From: Jaminaea rosea
Lineage: Eukaryota > Basidiomycota > Exobasidiomycetes > Microstromatales
Assembly (NCBI RefSeq): GCF_003144245.1
Contig: NW_020289990.1
Span: 62,001-126,000, forward strand
DNA: 64,000 nt
Direction: 5' to 3'
Under the pieces are notes generated by a model. That model did no database searches. It was not told the origin of the DNA and saw nothing but the letters and a program-made list of their open reading frames with translations. The translations under genes were made by a program, and so were the position numbers. Shown piece after piece: positions 22,758 through 34,147 of this stretch. Each line of letters starts with the position of its first letter. Positions within the stretch are counted from its first letter, which is position 1.

Positions 22758-24141
22758 CTAGAAAACCTCGACCTGAATGACGTGCCCACACCCCTTGCAG
22801 ACCTGCGTCTGCACCCCCTCCTCATCTTCCTCCCCGCCATCAGGTTCCACGTCCTCATACTCATGGCGATGTTCCTCATCCCTCCGCTGCTGCCACACAT
22901 TATCCCTCGTACGCTTGCGAAGCTCCCTCAGCCCCTCCAAGAACTTTTTGCCCCTCTTTGCGCTCTTGACATCTGCACGTCTCTCGAATTCTTCGTCCAA
23001 TCCGCGCTCAGAGCCCCACTTGGCGGGGCCGAATGCGTAGTCCTCGACTTGGCAGCGGAGAAAGAGCATCATGTTCGAGTATGTGCGCTTGTGCGGGTTG
23101 GCTTTGAGCATGTGCGGGAGGAGCTCGCTATCCCGTAGCTCGGAGTCGGTGAGGAGGTAGTCCTGGCGGCACAGAGGACGGAAGGATATAATACAGTCAG
23201 TCGGGCGATGCAACGTCGTCTCTCCTGATCACGCCGCTACGCACCTCCTTCACCTCCGTCTTGGTCAACAACGAGTACTTTTCTGGGAACTTGCGCTCGC
23301 ATTTCCTACAAACCTTGACCCCAAACGTCCGTCTGAGGTCATCGTGTAGCTCCCTCCCTCCACATTCTCTACAGATCATGTCCTCATCGCTCAGGTTGAT
23401 ACCGGGCTCCATAGCTGCTCGTATCCTGGCTCTCTCCCTCTCTCGCTCCAGCCTGACCTCCTGGATCGTCTTGGTTGAAGGGGCCCCCGTTCCGAGGGGA
23501 TCATCCTCGTCAACCAGAAAGCCACCTTTACTGTTGTGCAGACGGGAGAGGTCGAACTCGATGTAGTCTCCCAGAGACTGATCGCGCGGTAGAGGAGCAT
23601 TGCCATTGGACGAGGTGGAGGCTACAGGCTCGGGCTGCATGGGTCTCCCTGTGCGCGGATTGATCTTGGGCCGCGAAGCCATACCCGTCTCGGAGCTTCC
23701 AGCATTGCGAGACGTGCTGGGGACCGTAGCGGCTGCATTTGCTGCTGCTCGTGGTGGTGCAGAGGGGCCTGAAGCGCTTTCGAGTGGGAGGGGGCCGAGG
23801 GGTCGTTTGGAGTTGGAGTTGAGCGAGTGCTGCGGGTATTGGGCGGCTGCTTGGGCTTGGATGCGCGCTTTGGCTGCGCGTGAGTGGGGAGAGAGGTGCA
23901 GAATGTGAGATGCTTGCTTGATGCTGCGGAGATTCGTTGCGCTCACCCTTGAGCCTATTCTCTTGCATCACCCGTACATGGTCTGGCGTGGGGGGAAGGC
24001 CGGGACGAGAGCTGCGCAGGGCGAGGCACAGTGGTGAGCGACCAGATGCACATTGAGCGTGGGCTCTGAAGCTCACCCTGCGGCTGGCGGAGGCGTTGTC
24101 GGCCTTGTCGTTGATGGCCCTGCTTCACTCGGCGGCGGCAT
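22758..24141 (-). CDS. RAD14: DNA repair protein RAD14/XPA
   Basis: Four exons: 24077-24141, 23947-24011, 23245-23873 and 22758-23162; 387 aa. It binds damaged DNA in nucleotide excision repair, in the nucleus. The zinc finger is C-x2-C ... C-x2-C: MICRECGG and VCRKCERKFP. It is followed by the XPA signature KTEVKEDYLLTDSELRD and by LKANPHKRTYSNMMLFLRCQ. The C-terminus ends CKGCGHVIQVEVF, a second Cys pair also seen in relatives. The N-terminal exons give RPGLPPTPDHVRVMQENRLK, like the LTPEQ..IEENR segment of the family. ATG 24141 (MPPPSEAG) is the most likely start. Confidence 0.93.
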
Positions 24142-24603
24142 GCTGAGTTGCTGATGGTGGTGAGGAGGAAAGTTGGTGGCGGACTCGGACTCAGACGGAG
24201 GGCGGACTGCAGTGTGGAGTCGGGCAAAGCGGGGGCGAGTCAAATTCATTGAGCGCCTTCTCATCCCATGGCTCATGTTGTCCTTGAGTCGATGCTCACG
24301 TTGTCCTTGCATCGAAGATCGCAGATGCTAGCATGCAATCCAGCTTCTGAGGATGATGTTCGCTCATGAGAGATGATACATGCTTGGCTCTTGTAATCTG
24401 CGCGCTCTTGCTCCTTATTGATCACATTCGGCCGCTTCAACCTATGCAGCTCGGACCTCCTCATCCGGCGGCTCTGGCGCAATGCAATGAGGTGACTTGC
24501 ATTTCATCCTTGACCCTCTTCTCTTCGCATCCCTCTCACACACCCTTGACACTCCTCTTCTCACATCCTTCTCACACGTGCTTGGCATTGGTTTCCCGCA
24601 ATC
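24142..24603. other. Divergent intergenic region, RAD14 / DUF7704-like gene
   Basis: A 462-bp gap between two start codons facing apart. It has near-tandem CTTGCATC/TTGAGTCGATGC-like words around 24280-24330 and CTCACAC repeats at 24530-24580. No gene is seen. Confidence 0.4.
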
Positions 24604-25248
24604 ATGCCACGCCCGACACCCCTCCCCCTCTTCTACCGCCTCACTCTCTCCTTCATCGAGCCCCTCCTCGCAATCGGCGGCGCCCTCCAGGCTCTGCTCT
24701 ACCCACAATCTTACCTCGACTATGTGACACCACGCACCCGCTACACGAAATCGCTCGATCCCCTCTTCAGCCAGATCGTGGGCGGATGGGCCATCATCGT
24801 GTATCTCGAATTTTATGCTCTTCCACATGGTGAGTCGAGGACGTTGTGCGGGAGAGTCAGGGCAAGAAGTGCTGACTAGGGGAATGCGAGCGCACCCCAG
24901 TCTTCCACCACGACCTCAAGGTGTGGAAGCAATGCGCTACGGCTTTTTTACTCAGCGATGCGATGTACGTGTATGCTATCGTGCAAGACTGGGGATTGAT
25001 CAAGGTTGTGAGCCCGTGAGTCGCCTCGTCGCAGCAGACTGTTCCGTCCAGTACGACGCCCTGACCTCACGCTCTCTCCCCTCTCTCTCCACAGCTGGAA
25101 ATGGACAAAGACGACAGAATGGCTCACGATGCTCCTCACTATCCTGCCCATATCCGCACGACTTGGGTTGCTGCTGGGCGTGGGCATGGGGATTGGTGCG
25201 GCTTCCAAGAGTGGCAGCGCTATGCTCACCCGCAAGAAGGCAAAGTGA
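24604..25248 (+). CDS. Four-helix membrane protein, DUF7704-like
   Basis: Three exons, 24604-24829, 24901-25015 and 25095-25248; 164 aa. Four hydrophobic segments are visible: LTLSFIEPLLAIGGALQALL, IVGGWAIIVYLEFYALP, CATAFLLSDAMYVYAIVQDW and WLTMLLTILPISARLGLLLG. The FIEPLLAIGGA start is typical of fungal proteins now grouped as DUF7704. Function unknown; probably an internal-membrane protein. The exon 2 donor at 25016 (ccc|gtgagt) was chosen over an earlier gtgagc because only it keeps the SPWKWTKTTEW frame. A second family member lies at 40008-40685. Confidence 0.75.
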
Positions 25249-25340
25249 AGGAGCCAGACTACCCTCCCTGCTGGTCAATGTAATGCGATTGACATTCTGC
25301 TCCATCCGGAACGATACCCAATCGCAGCTTCTCCCCGCGC

Positions 25341-26184
25341 CTACGCCTCGCCCAATCGCACCGCCTCGAGCCTGATGCGCGTGTACCCCTGCTTGTGCTG
25401 AATCGTCTTCTTGTACCCCTTCCTCCTCTTGAACTTGACAATCTTCTCCAATGCCCCCTTGGTATGCTCCACAACTACCGCCCGCGCTCGCACCGTTTGC
25501 GGGCTCAGCACGGCACCAGCGTGGGCCAGCCCAGCAGGGAGGAGATGCTGCGTCGTCCAGCTAGAGGAGAGGCGTAGAGGCTCTTGTGACCCTTCAGCAG
25601 CAGCAGCCGCCGCGAGGCGTGAGGCGACGCTTTGTGGTCCTCCCTCGACCCGTCTCCTCTTGGCCATATCGGCTGCGACTCGTTCTCGCCCGCCCATGGG
25701 GTCCTGCGCTCGGAGCGTATAGTCCCTGCTACCCACCTCGTGGATGCGGTCCAGCTCTAGCACGTCGCCGACTTCCACGTCCCGTAGGCGAGGTACTGTT
25801 ACGACGTCGCGTGGATGGAGAGTGAATACTCGCCCAACGAGAGAGGCGACAATGTAGTGGGAAGGTTGGGTGCGGAGGAGGGAGAGGGCGTGAGAGGTCG
25901 AGGTGGTGAGAGCTTGGGGGGGTGCAGCAGAGGCGGATGACGATGTCGAGGCTGCCGACGGGGCGGCAGCTACGGACGGCGATGCTGCTTTGCTGGTGGT
26001 GCTGATGCTGCGGGCTTGATTGAAGAGGGGCTGGGCACGACTCTTTCCCTTCGCTGCCGTGTTCCAGAGTGAGAGGAAGGTCGATGAGGGAGTGCGAGTG
26101 GCTGTGTGCACGGCGCAGAGACAAGATTGATCAGCTACTGCTCCCTACTGCGTCTCTCGGCTGCTGCCGATGCTCACCTGCCAT
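25341..26184 (-). CDS. MRPL49: Mitochondrial ribosomal protein bL21m
   Basis: Two exons, 26178-26184 and 25341-26101; 255 aa. The first exon is only 7 nt (ATGGCAG); without it the frame has no ATG, only a GTG. The joined start MATRTPSSTFLSLWNTAAKG with RAQPLFNQARSIST is a typical mitochondrial targeting sequence. The bL21 fold shows as SHYIVASLVGRVFTLHPRD, VEVGDVLELDRIHEVGSRDY, and the C-terminal VVEHTKGALEKIVKFKRRKG and YTRIRLEAVRLGE. A middle insert of about 50 residues with an Ala run is longer than in bacteria, as in other fungi. It is part of the mitochondrial large subunit. Confidence 0.88.
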
Positions 26185-26614
26185 ATTGTCTATCCAGCCT
26201 CGGATTGCTTGCTCTGGTCGCGATGGTGATGAGGAGGAGCAAGGATGCGAGTCAGCCGGCTCTCGACGGACGGACGACTTTGGCTTGGTCTCGACTCGAC
26301 TCGACTTTCGCACCGAGTCAGTCAGTCCGCCTCCCCGGCCGCGCGCAGGCGGGCTGGGGATGACCACGACTTCTCACGCTCGCTCGCAACGTCACCTCGA
26401 GCAGACGATCATTATCTCGATGCCGCCGCAGGAATAGCTTCAGAACTGGCAGCATGAGCCACTAGAGGACAGCGCACAATGCACAGAAAGGAAGGAAGGC
26501 CAGCCATCGCTGAGATGTCACAAGCTTGAAGCAGGACAGAGTCTCAACCACGTGGCCCTTCCCGACCCCTTGGGTGGCGGGCCATGGCATTGCAATGATA
26601 TGGGAAAAACACAC
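26185..26614. other. Intergenic: bL21m promoter and GIT1-like gene 3' end
   Basis: A 430-bp gap upstream of the bL21m start. It contains TCGACTCGACTCGACTTTC at about 26290-26310, a short run of CGACT units. No gene is seen. Confidence 0.4.
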
Positions 26615-28473
26615 CTACTCGCTGTCCGAGCCGCCATCCTTGACGCTTCTCTGACGGAGCCCGTCATCCTGCTGCTCCTCGACACGGTGCTCGGCCTTCA
26701 AGCCCTCCTTGACGCCAAACGCAGTCTCGTCACAGCCGACGACCCCCTTCCACCCATGCTCGACAAGGTACGCCTCCCACTTTCGGTCTTCTTCTTCCAA
26801 GTTCAACTTGGTGGTATCGACGACGGTGAATAGCGCCAGAAGTACGCCCAAGACGCCGACGCCCGCGGCGACAATGAATGTGTACTTCTTGCCGATGCCG
26901 TTCTGGATGGGCGTGAACACCTCGGTGCCCACTGCCGCGCCTACCTTGCCGATGGCGGCGGACAGACCGTAGGCAGAGCCACGCAGCGCTGAAGGATAGG
27001 AGTCGCTGGCAATGAGACCGCAGATGCTTCCAGGGCCGAGATTGCCCGAGCTGGTCAAGAGCGCGTAGAGGATGACGAACAGGACGGGGATATCGATGAT
27101 CTTGTCCCACGCAAGGCCCTGCGAAGGCGTCCAGCCGTAGGTCAGCTCGAGCTCCTCTGCGTCATTCTTTCGCGCACTTACAATGATCAAACCGAGCACA
27201 ATGTATCCAGTGAAGCCCGTGACTAGCTGCCACTTGGTTCCAATGAGCTTGACAAGCCACGCGCCAATGAACGCGCCGGGGAGCGCGAGGGCGCCGAGCA
27301 ACAACTGGTACTCCGCAGTACGCTTCAACGTCGGGTTCTTCAGGACTGATGCGATGATGCTTCCAGAGAATGCACCGTTGGAAAAAGCCACGAAGTCATA
27401 CAAAAACCACACCATCGCTGACGTAAAGGAGCAAGAGCGTGAGCGCTGGGAGCTTCCCACCCCTGCTGGCGCGCGTAGACTCACTTGTACCAATCATTCG
27501 GCGCCAGTATCGCTTGAGGAAGAGAAAGTAAGGGACGTTATGCTTGATGGCTCCCTGGCGATACAGCTTGCTATTGAGCATCTTCAATCGGAAGTATATC
27601 ACGCTAAGAGGGAGCACGGCACCAATACCTGCACACACTCTCCACGTGATGTCGAGGCGCTTGAGATCCAAGGGCGAGGAGGTGTTCCCGTACGAGGTGG
27701 CGGAGAGGACGATGAGGAAGCAGCTGACTGCGAGGGGTCCTCCCATCGAGAGGACGACATTGGTGCACAGAATGAAGATCGTCGAGCGCTTCTCGCGACC
27801 ATATCTCTCGTTGGATGCTTCTGAGGCTGAGGCGGAGGATGTGGGGTACTGGGAGAGGAGCAGAGGAAAGCAAGCTTAGCCTGACGAAGCAGCGGCATCG
27901 TTCCGCCGAGCGAATACTCACCTCACCCCCAAGTCCCACTCCTGTTGCACCTCTCGCAATAGTGAACCACCAGAACAGCGCTGATACGTCACCGTTGACG
28001 GCGGTGGCCGCTGTTGCAAATACGGCGCCGAGGAAGAGGAGGAGAGTGGCGGCGATGATGGCGCTCTTGCGGCCAACGCGATCGCAAACGACGCCAATCG
28101 AGACTTGACCTAGGATAGCTCCTACCAGCAGCGAGTTGGACACGCGAGTAGAGACGGCTGACGAGTATTCGACCTTTCCGTACCGAGTAGCGAATAAGGG
28201 GTTGAGCAGGGTCATGAGGTTGTTCTGGTATCCATCTGAAATCAAGGCTGCTCCGGCTGCAAGGACAGTGAATAGGTCAGACCACTTAGCCTTGTGGGCC
28301 AACTTTGGGTTCGCGATAGCCGTAGTATCGTCGTGATAAAGCGTGGCCACCTGACCATCCTGCGAGTCAGACTTCTTGACGTCCGCCTCCAAAGGCGGGG
28401 TCGACGCAGGCGATGAGGCCGCAGCCGCTGGCGCACCAGAGACGTAGACCTCGTCGTGTTGAGTAAAGACCAT
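26615..28473 (-). CDS. MFS transporter, GIT1-like (glycerophosphodiester or phosphate uptake)
   Basis: Three exons, 27922-28473, 27485-27848 and 26615-27417; 572 aa with about 12 membrane helices. MFS marks: DRVGRKSAII between helices 2 and 3 and the GLGGEYPTSSASASEASNE segment in helix 4, which is closest to GIT1 (glycerophosphoinositol permease) and more distantly to PHO84. ALISDGYQNNLMTLLNP and YSSAVSTRVSNSLLVG are also GIT1-like. The C-terminal half has FLYDFVAFSNGAFSG and AYGLSAAIGKVGAAVG. It should sit in the plasma membrane and move a phosphate-bearing solute with protons; the exact substrate is not readable. It borders the gene-poor stretch that follows. Confidence 0.85.
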
Positions 28474-29131
28474 TGCGAGGAGTGAAGTTGAAGAAGAGGA
28501 AAGGGAGGAAGAAGTGTCGAGGAGAGCAATCTCTTGAGCATGGAAGCGAATTGGGAAAGCGGGGGGCACGTGTGCCTACCCCTCGCTTCAACCGCCGGCA
28601 GCCAAGCAAGCAGGTGCGGCGAAATGACCGCGGGCACTAGATAGGCGGCAAAGGCGGCTCACGAGCAAAAAAGACGCTAGGCACCAAAATCGCCACTGAC
28701 TGCAGGAACGGCGACCGTGCGAGGGTTCCCACATGCGCTCAACAAGCTGAGAAGAATCGTAGCGATGGCTGCGCGACTTCACAGGCTCAGAGAACTTCAC
28801 ACTCGAATGCGATAGTGGCAAGTGGTTTCGCTGGACTCTGTGCATGTGTTCATGCCGGGAGTGTGTCACTTGTAGGCGAGCGGCAAAGCGTGCCGTCATT
28901 CCAGGACGATCTCGTTGTACATCACTCTCGATAAGGGTGCGCTGGACGTGCTCGAAGTTGTGAGGTTTCGCGTGCCATAAGTCTATAGAGTAGCAAGGCT
29001 TCCTCTGCCCGCTACGGTTTCTCTCTCGCAGCCCCTCGGCGTAATAAAGTGTCATCACGTATCAGAAGGGCAGCCCAAGCAAGATGCAACTATTGGGGCA
29101 GATCCACCGATCGGCGAAGGAGCGTCAGAAC
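28474..29131. other. Intergenic, start of the gene-poor stretch
   Basis: A 658-bp gap upstream of the MFS gene. A 156-codon open frame runs through it on the minus strand but shows no motif, signal peptide or splice context. I treat it as promoter plus spacer. Confidence 0.4.
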
Positions 29132-30254
29132 TCAGAGCGGTTGGTTGTCTGCCCTGGCCGTGAGATTGGGCAGATACCAGTTGTACCTCTCCATGTGGCC
29201 TTGGATGTCGCGCATGCTCTCGCAAGGCTCGCAGGCCATGTGCTTGCGGAGCTGGTCGGTGGAGAGGGACGGGAGGGGGACGAGCGAATTGAGGGCTTGA
29301 TGCAGCTCCTCGTCGATGGCGATCCACTTGGCGCTGATCCCTGTCGCCATCTCTTTGCGAGCTAGTTCACAGGTCGTCGAGCATGCCGACGAGCATGTCT
29401 AGAAAGTCCCACCCTCCAAGGCGGGCAAGCTGCGTGGCCAGAAACATGATGCCGGAGACGAGGGGATGAGCCAACTGGTGGAGCTGCCAGTAGCGAGACA
29501 TCAGGGCGATGCAGTCAGGGTTCCCGTGCCCGCCCACCTCGCCCTTGTCGCCGAAGTGTCGGACGAGATCCACCGAGGGCTGCAGCGACTTGACCGCGTC
29601 GATCAGGCGGTTAGGGAGGGGAGTCTTGTCCTCCTCGGGACCGCAGTTAAAGTCGTTGACGCTCATGCCGGCAGCCATCCTGTTGTCCGCCAGCAGCAAG
29701 CGCTCTAGCGAGCACCAATCCGGCTCCACCGGATGCTATAGGAGGCGATTGCTCGTCCCGGTCGCCTGCCTGAGCTGGCTCGACGGTGCGCCCGAACTCA
29801 GTCTCTCTGCATGCGATGTGCGAGGGGAGGGACCCACCAGTCCGTCGCATGCTCGTCGAGGAAGGCGCGCAGGTCAAAGGAGCCGTCCCTGCAGTCCAGG
29901 TGCTTCTGCACCCCACAAGCGTAGAGCATGTAGGGGTTCGAGACCTCGATCGCCTTGCGGAGTGGAGCACGGTCGCTCACCCGGAATGTGCTTGCTCAGT
30001 CGGCATTGGTCTCGCCGACTACCTTGCACTGAGGCAGCACAAAGCGGCTGTTGTCGACTTGGGGCGGGCTGAAGGTCGAGCGCTAGACCATGGCCATCGA
30101 GGCGGAGACGTCCCCGAGACCGATCTTGGCCCGCACGGAGGGTGTGATGCTCAGACGTTGCGACGTCGCCGGGCACTTGGTATCCTTCGCAACATTCTTG
30201 ATGGAGTTCTGCTCGTGCTGGGCGGACACCTCGAGCTCGAAGGCGCTCAATGGC
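29132..30254 (-). pseudogene. Broken gene of unknown family
   Basis: Several segments read like real protein in neighbouring frames: LSAFELEVSAQHEQNSIKNV, EVSNPYMLYACGVQKHLDCR, EPDWCSLERLLLADNRM, SYWQLHQLAHPLV-like RYWQLHQLAHPLVSG, and IAIDEELHQALNSLVPLPSL. Together they cover about 350 residues in the right order, but I count about three breaks, and ordinary GT-AG introns do not remove all of them. The balance of charged and hydrophobic residues differs from the shadow frames around it. I do not recognise the family. It could instead be a living gene with unusual introns. It lies in the gene-poor stretch beside secreted-protein genes. Confidence 0.45.
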
Positions 30255-32668
30255 TGCTAGTAAGGATGAAAGCTCCGGTATCACCTGGGTTTACCATCCT
30301 GCTTGAGAGCTAGCAGTGCGCTCATGACTGGCTTCATGTTTGCCTGAGTCGCGACCGGGGAGTTGTGAAACCCATGGAGAAGGGCAAGTGTGCGAGACGA
30401 CCTGTCATGCTGGGGAGGGACTGGCTCCTTGCTGCTCTCGAAGTGGAAGGAGCAGCCGGCTCAGGATTGAGGCCAAGGCGGGTAGGCTTTGGCATGGTGA
30501 CAATTTGACCCAATTTGATGAGAGATGAGAGCGTCTGACAGATGGAAAAGATCGATCTGCGTGTCGCATGCCCCCAAGACGGACCTCTAGCCCAGAGGAG
30601 GGCGCAAACGCGATGTACAGAGCTTGAGAATGAAGGAGCTGGCGAGTGCTTGCTATGCCTGGAGCGACGAGGCGACTGAGCGCGGCCAGCCTACGTCGCG
30701 TGCACCTGCTCGGCGGACGGCAGAGCATATATGGTCGGGCTGTGTGAAGATGAAGAGAGGAGCCTGAGATGGACGTGCATGGATGGCCGGGAGAATGAGG
30801 TGACGATGATGAGGACGACAAGGAGGAAAGCAAACGAGGGCGGGTGGCCGTGCGCAATCTCATCTCGCTCGACCTGCAGGCGACGTGGCAAGGCACAGCA
30901 GCAGAGGCACGAAACTCGGGTCATGCAACCCGGCTGCAGCCTGGCGTCGGGTCGGCGTTGACCAACAAGGGTGCAGTCGAGAAGCGCAGACGCGAGGACC
31001 GGTGAGGGCGACTTCACGATTCTCCAGACGTGTCGGGCTCATGAAATCTTCTCACTCGATCATGAACATGCCACGAGCTCAAAACACCCCAACTCACCGT
31101 CCTGCGCAGCAGAGACGGATACAAAGATGCTCTGCGTCTTGACAGTTGTGCAAGCAAAAGGGGCTGGCTCGAAGTTGGTAATGCCTTTCTCTGGGACTTC
31201 CATGACGTAGAGGGTGCCAGAGCAGTCTCTGCGGTGTACACGAGAGGCAGCGTCAGCACAAAGCTCGACATCCTGGAACGGTCAATGTCACTTCTCTGTT
31301 CAGCATGTGCCTACAGTCCGGCGACACAAGAGGCTAGCACTCAGTGTGTTGACTTACGGCAAGCTCCCCGCCCGCATCCCATCAACGATCCTGCTCACGC
31401 GAGTAGTCAGCGTACGAATCGCCGCCAACAGCAAGACGCTGGAGGGAAAGAGCACTTTCAGACAGCGAAAGACGTCGAAGCGTAGACGACAGCCACCTTC
31501 TACAGGGCCATGCCGATGGCGTCTGACCAAGCCTCCCTTGGAGGTACTCGCCAATGATGCGGATGATCATTCCACTTTGCTTGGGCGCAGTCAATCAGAC
31601 GGAGATTCTCCATGCCTCGAAGGGACAGACGCCCATAGAGCACTCATCAGTCCACCTCTTGATCGCTACCTTCTCTGGTCGCCAAGCCGGCAGCCGCAGC
31701 TTGAGCAAGGGCGCCCTCCCTCTGCCGGCCACTCGTCGCGAGCAGTGCATGGGGAGTTCTCGCGGTCACGACACCCGTGATAGTCCCGAGCAGCAAGGTT
31801 CCCGCTCAAGAAGATCACATGGTCTCATCGCAACGAAGTATTGCGCTCCCCGGCAAAGGCGGCCAGCAAGCACAAAGCAATCCACCGCCGCACCCTTCGT
31901 CACGCTCAGCCTTCGACGTACCAAAAGTCAAACTTCCAGCCGCAAAGTACTCACTCAGAGCCTCCCACCACCTCACCAGCACCACTCAATTCCCGCCAGC
32001 GGGGAGACTTGCAGCAGTCCGACCGTCCCAGCTCATGACCTCCGATGCTGCGGCCTCGAAGCTCCCACCAGCAAGTGCGGGAAGGCGCGGGACGAAGAAG
32101 ACGCCGGCTTGGCGTGAGAAGCGGCGACATGCTGATTGCCAATTTCATGACCTGGAGAGTCACAAGGTCTGCTGACGACTTTGACCAGCCGTAGACTGTC
32201 CGTCTCCAGCACTGTGGCGCCTTCGGACGCTCGTCTCCTCGCTGGACGAGACGAAGCGATCGGGGGAGATTGGCGGGCTGCACAAGTGCCTCAAGAACAG
32301 ATGTCCCATCAACAGGCAACGAGCGGATAGTGCTGAGGGGGGGTGGGAAGCGACGGGATCACTGCACTCCTCGGGAAGATCAACGACTCGTCTCGTGACT
32401 CGAGCTTTCTGCCTTGCTCCATTACAAGCACATACACCGGGAAACAGATTCAGCGATGGAGGTCGCACGGTCAAGATGAGGTCGGCCGTCTTGCTACTGA
32501 CTAGAGGCTCTCAGCGCTGGCGCAACGCTGCTCGAAAATGCTCACTAAGGTTTCTTCACGTCCGGCCACCGCAGCAAAGCGCAAAGTCCCTCCGGCGACG
32601 CGGTTACAAGTACGAGGCTTTCGTGCACGTACGTCTCTCCTTTCATCATTGGACCAACCCTGCTCAAC
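30255..32668. other. Long stretch with no confident gene
   Basis: About 2.4 kb without a model I can defend, apart from the exon-like segment at 31060-31272. Several good minus-strand donor sites occur (GTAAGT near 31354, GTGAGT near 31940), so parts of one or more decayed or unresolved genes are likely. The plus frames show no family similarity. Confidence 0.4.
31060..31272 (-). other. Exon-like segment of an unresolved secreted-type gene
   Basis: After an acceptor (ccgttccag) the minus strand reads DVELCADAASRVHRRDCSG, then TLYVMEVPEKGITNFEPAPF, ACTTVKTQSIFVSVSAAQDG and a short tail to TGA. The composition looks coding, with five to six cysteines in 70 residues. A GTGAGT donor inside (exon end 31098) could extend it. 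Upstream, VLLLAAIRTLTTR could be joined in phase, but no start codon follows naturally. The Cys spacing does not match the six-gene family nearby. It may be a remnant. Confidence 0.3.
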
Positions 32669-33215
32669 ATGCACTTCACCAAGAACTTCTTCGCCATCAT
32701 CTCTGCTGCCTTCTCTTTCGTGGCCTTGTCGGTCCACGAGGCCGGGGCTCTCTACACGCTGGGTAAGCAAACAGCAAGCCTAAGCCCCTTTTAGCCTGCT
32801 GCTGACCTCTGGAAGACCTTTGCGCACCCAGCAAACTGCTTCACTGGCGGGTCAGCCTCTCCAAAATCTCAGCCTATCTCCACCATGACGCAGACTGTGC
32901 TGACATGTCCTCGCCCCTCTCGTGTGCTCACAGTGATTGCGACGGACGCCCTCACGACGTCACGTCGACCAACATCCAGCGCATCGGACTCTCGGAGTGC
33001 GGCTCCATGCGCGCTCCGTGAGTGATGCGGACCTGATTCGTAGCCTTTTCTCCTGCTGACCACTGCCTGACAGCCTGGGGTACGGCAAGGTCTGCACCCT
33101 CGGTCTTTGTGGGGGCACCTGCCAGACGATCACCTCGAAGTCTGCTTGCTACAAGGGAGACGCACCTTGGCTATCCTACTGCCCCTCTGGAAGTATCGAG
33201 CGCAGGCGCGCATGA
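32669..33215 (+). CDS. Small secreted cysteine-rich protein, family member A
   Basis: Four exons, 32669-32762, 32832-32850 (19 nt), 32934-33017 and 33074-33215; phases 1, 2, 2; 112 aa. The signal peptide is MHFTKNFFAIISAAFSFVAL with cleavage likely near EAGA. The mature part has eight cysteines spaced 5, 19, 12, 4, 3, 8 and 10: ANCFTGGDC, LSECGSMRAPLGYGKVC, TLGLCGGTC, SKSACYKG and LSYC. CGS(M/F) and YGKVC are shared with members B, C and D. The exon 2 donor gtcagc is weaker than usual. No known domain. Probably an extracellular, disulfide-bonded protein; candidate effector by type, not proven. Confidence 0.72.
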
Positions 33216-33704
33216 GGGTCGTCAGTTGCTGCCGCTTCGCTCACCATGCGCAGCAACCTTTGGCGGCCAACAATCCAAAGTGACCCGATCAACCATTCAG
33301 AACAGCCATGATACATGATTCAATGGCAAAGACTTTTTTTCATCATTCTCATCTTGACCCTGTCGGCTTGTTGTGGTATGCGTGTCAATGCGGGCTGCTG
33401 TCACTCCTCAGCAGTCATGGCGGAACACTGAGCAGCCAAGACCTTGCGCCTCAACGAGCCATTGCATTCGGCCACGTTTGTTGTTCGAGGATCGTACGAT
33501 GAAGATGCGGTCTTATGATGACCTTTGCATCATCAAAGCCGCAACGCCACGAGAAAGACACGCAAGAGCGCACAACCGGCTGCTTCGCCCTGATACGAGG
33601 TGGCGATAATGCACCCGTGTGATTTTCCATGACGATCACAGAGGAAGTGCGCGTCGCGAAGGAGCCCGAGATCGACAACTTTATGCTGGCGCCGCTCATC
33701 TACC
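33216..33704. other. Intergenic between convergent members A and B
   Basis: A 489-bp gap between two stop codons facing each other. It holds the presumed 3' UTRs; no gene seen. Confidence 0.4.
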
Positions 33705-34147
33705 CTAGACGACGATGCACTTGACTCTACGCAGAGAAAGGTTGAGACGCCGCGTCAGTACCCACTAGCCAAATCCCGCAAGCTGCTCGTCGACTCACGG
33801 GCCAGCAGCGCACTGCTTCGAGTTGAGAGCCTTACATTTCTTGCACTGGGCGTCCTGATGGACCAGAAAGAGAATAAACATCAGCAAGCGACCCCTGCTG
33901 CCTTCCCATCCGGGGCGCAACTCACGCTGCAAGCGTCAACAGTGATGGCGAAGTTGCTCTCCATTGTAAAGGAACCGCAGTTGACCGGTGTCGAGGGGGC
34001 AGGTTGGTGGACCACGAGACTGGGGAATCCCGTGCAATTTGCCTTTGTCCAACACTTTCCCAGGACGCCAGTCTGCGCCTCGACGTTCGATTTGTTGAGG
34101 GTGAGGGCGAGGAAGAGGGAGGATAAGGCGAGAATCAGGCGGAGCAT
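33705..34147 (-). CDS. Small secreted cysteine-rich protein, family member B
   Basis: Three exons, 33926-34147, 33799-33854 and 33705-33726; 99 aa. Signal peptide MLRLILALSSLFLALTLN, cleavage near VEAQ. Eight cysteines spaced 5, 18, 15, 4, 2, 7 and 6: GKCWTKANC, VNCGSFTMESN, VDAC, DAQCKKC, SKQC and VKC. GKC and NCGSF tie it to members A and C-E. The first two cysteines, split by an intron in A, C and F, are here in one exon, so introns were lost or gained. The last exon encodes seven residues. It is convergent with member A, 489 bp away. Confidence 0.7.

Noticed and set aside
26102-26111. GTG start for bL21m
   Set aside because: Nuclear fungal genes rarely use GTG; a 7-nt upstream ATG exon with a good donor solves the start.
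28588-29058. 156-codon minus frame in the gap after the MFS gene
   Set aside because: No conserved motif, signal peptide or splice context; composition like random sequence.
29930-29960. GGGGTTCGAGACCTC, resembling a tRNA B box
   Set aside because: No A box or cloverleaf could be fitted upstream, and it lies in a coding-like segment of the broken gene.
31214-31780. 188-codon plus frame in the gene-poor stretch
   Set aside because: Arg/Ser-rich shadow composition with no motif; opposite-strand segments look more coding.
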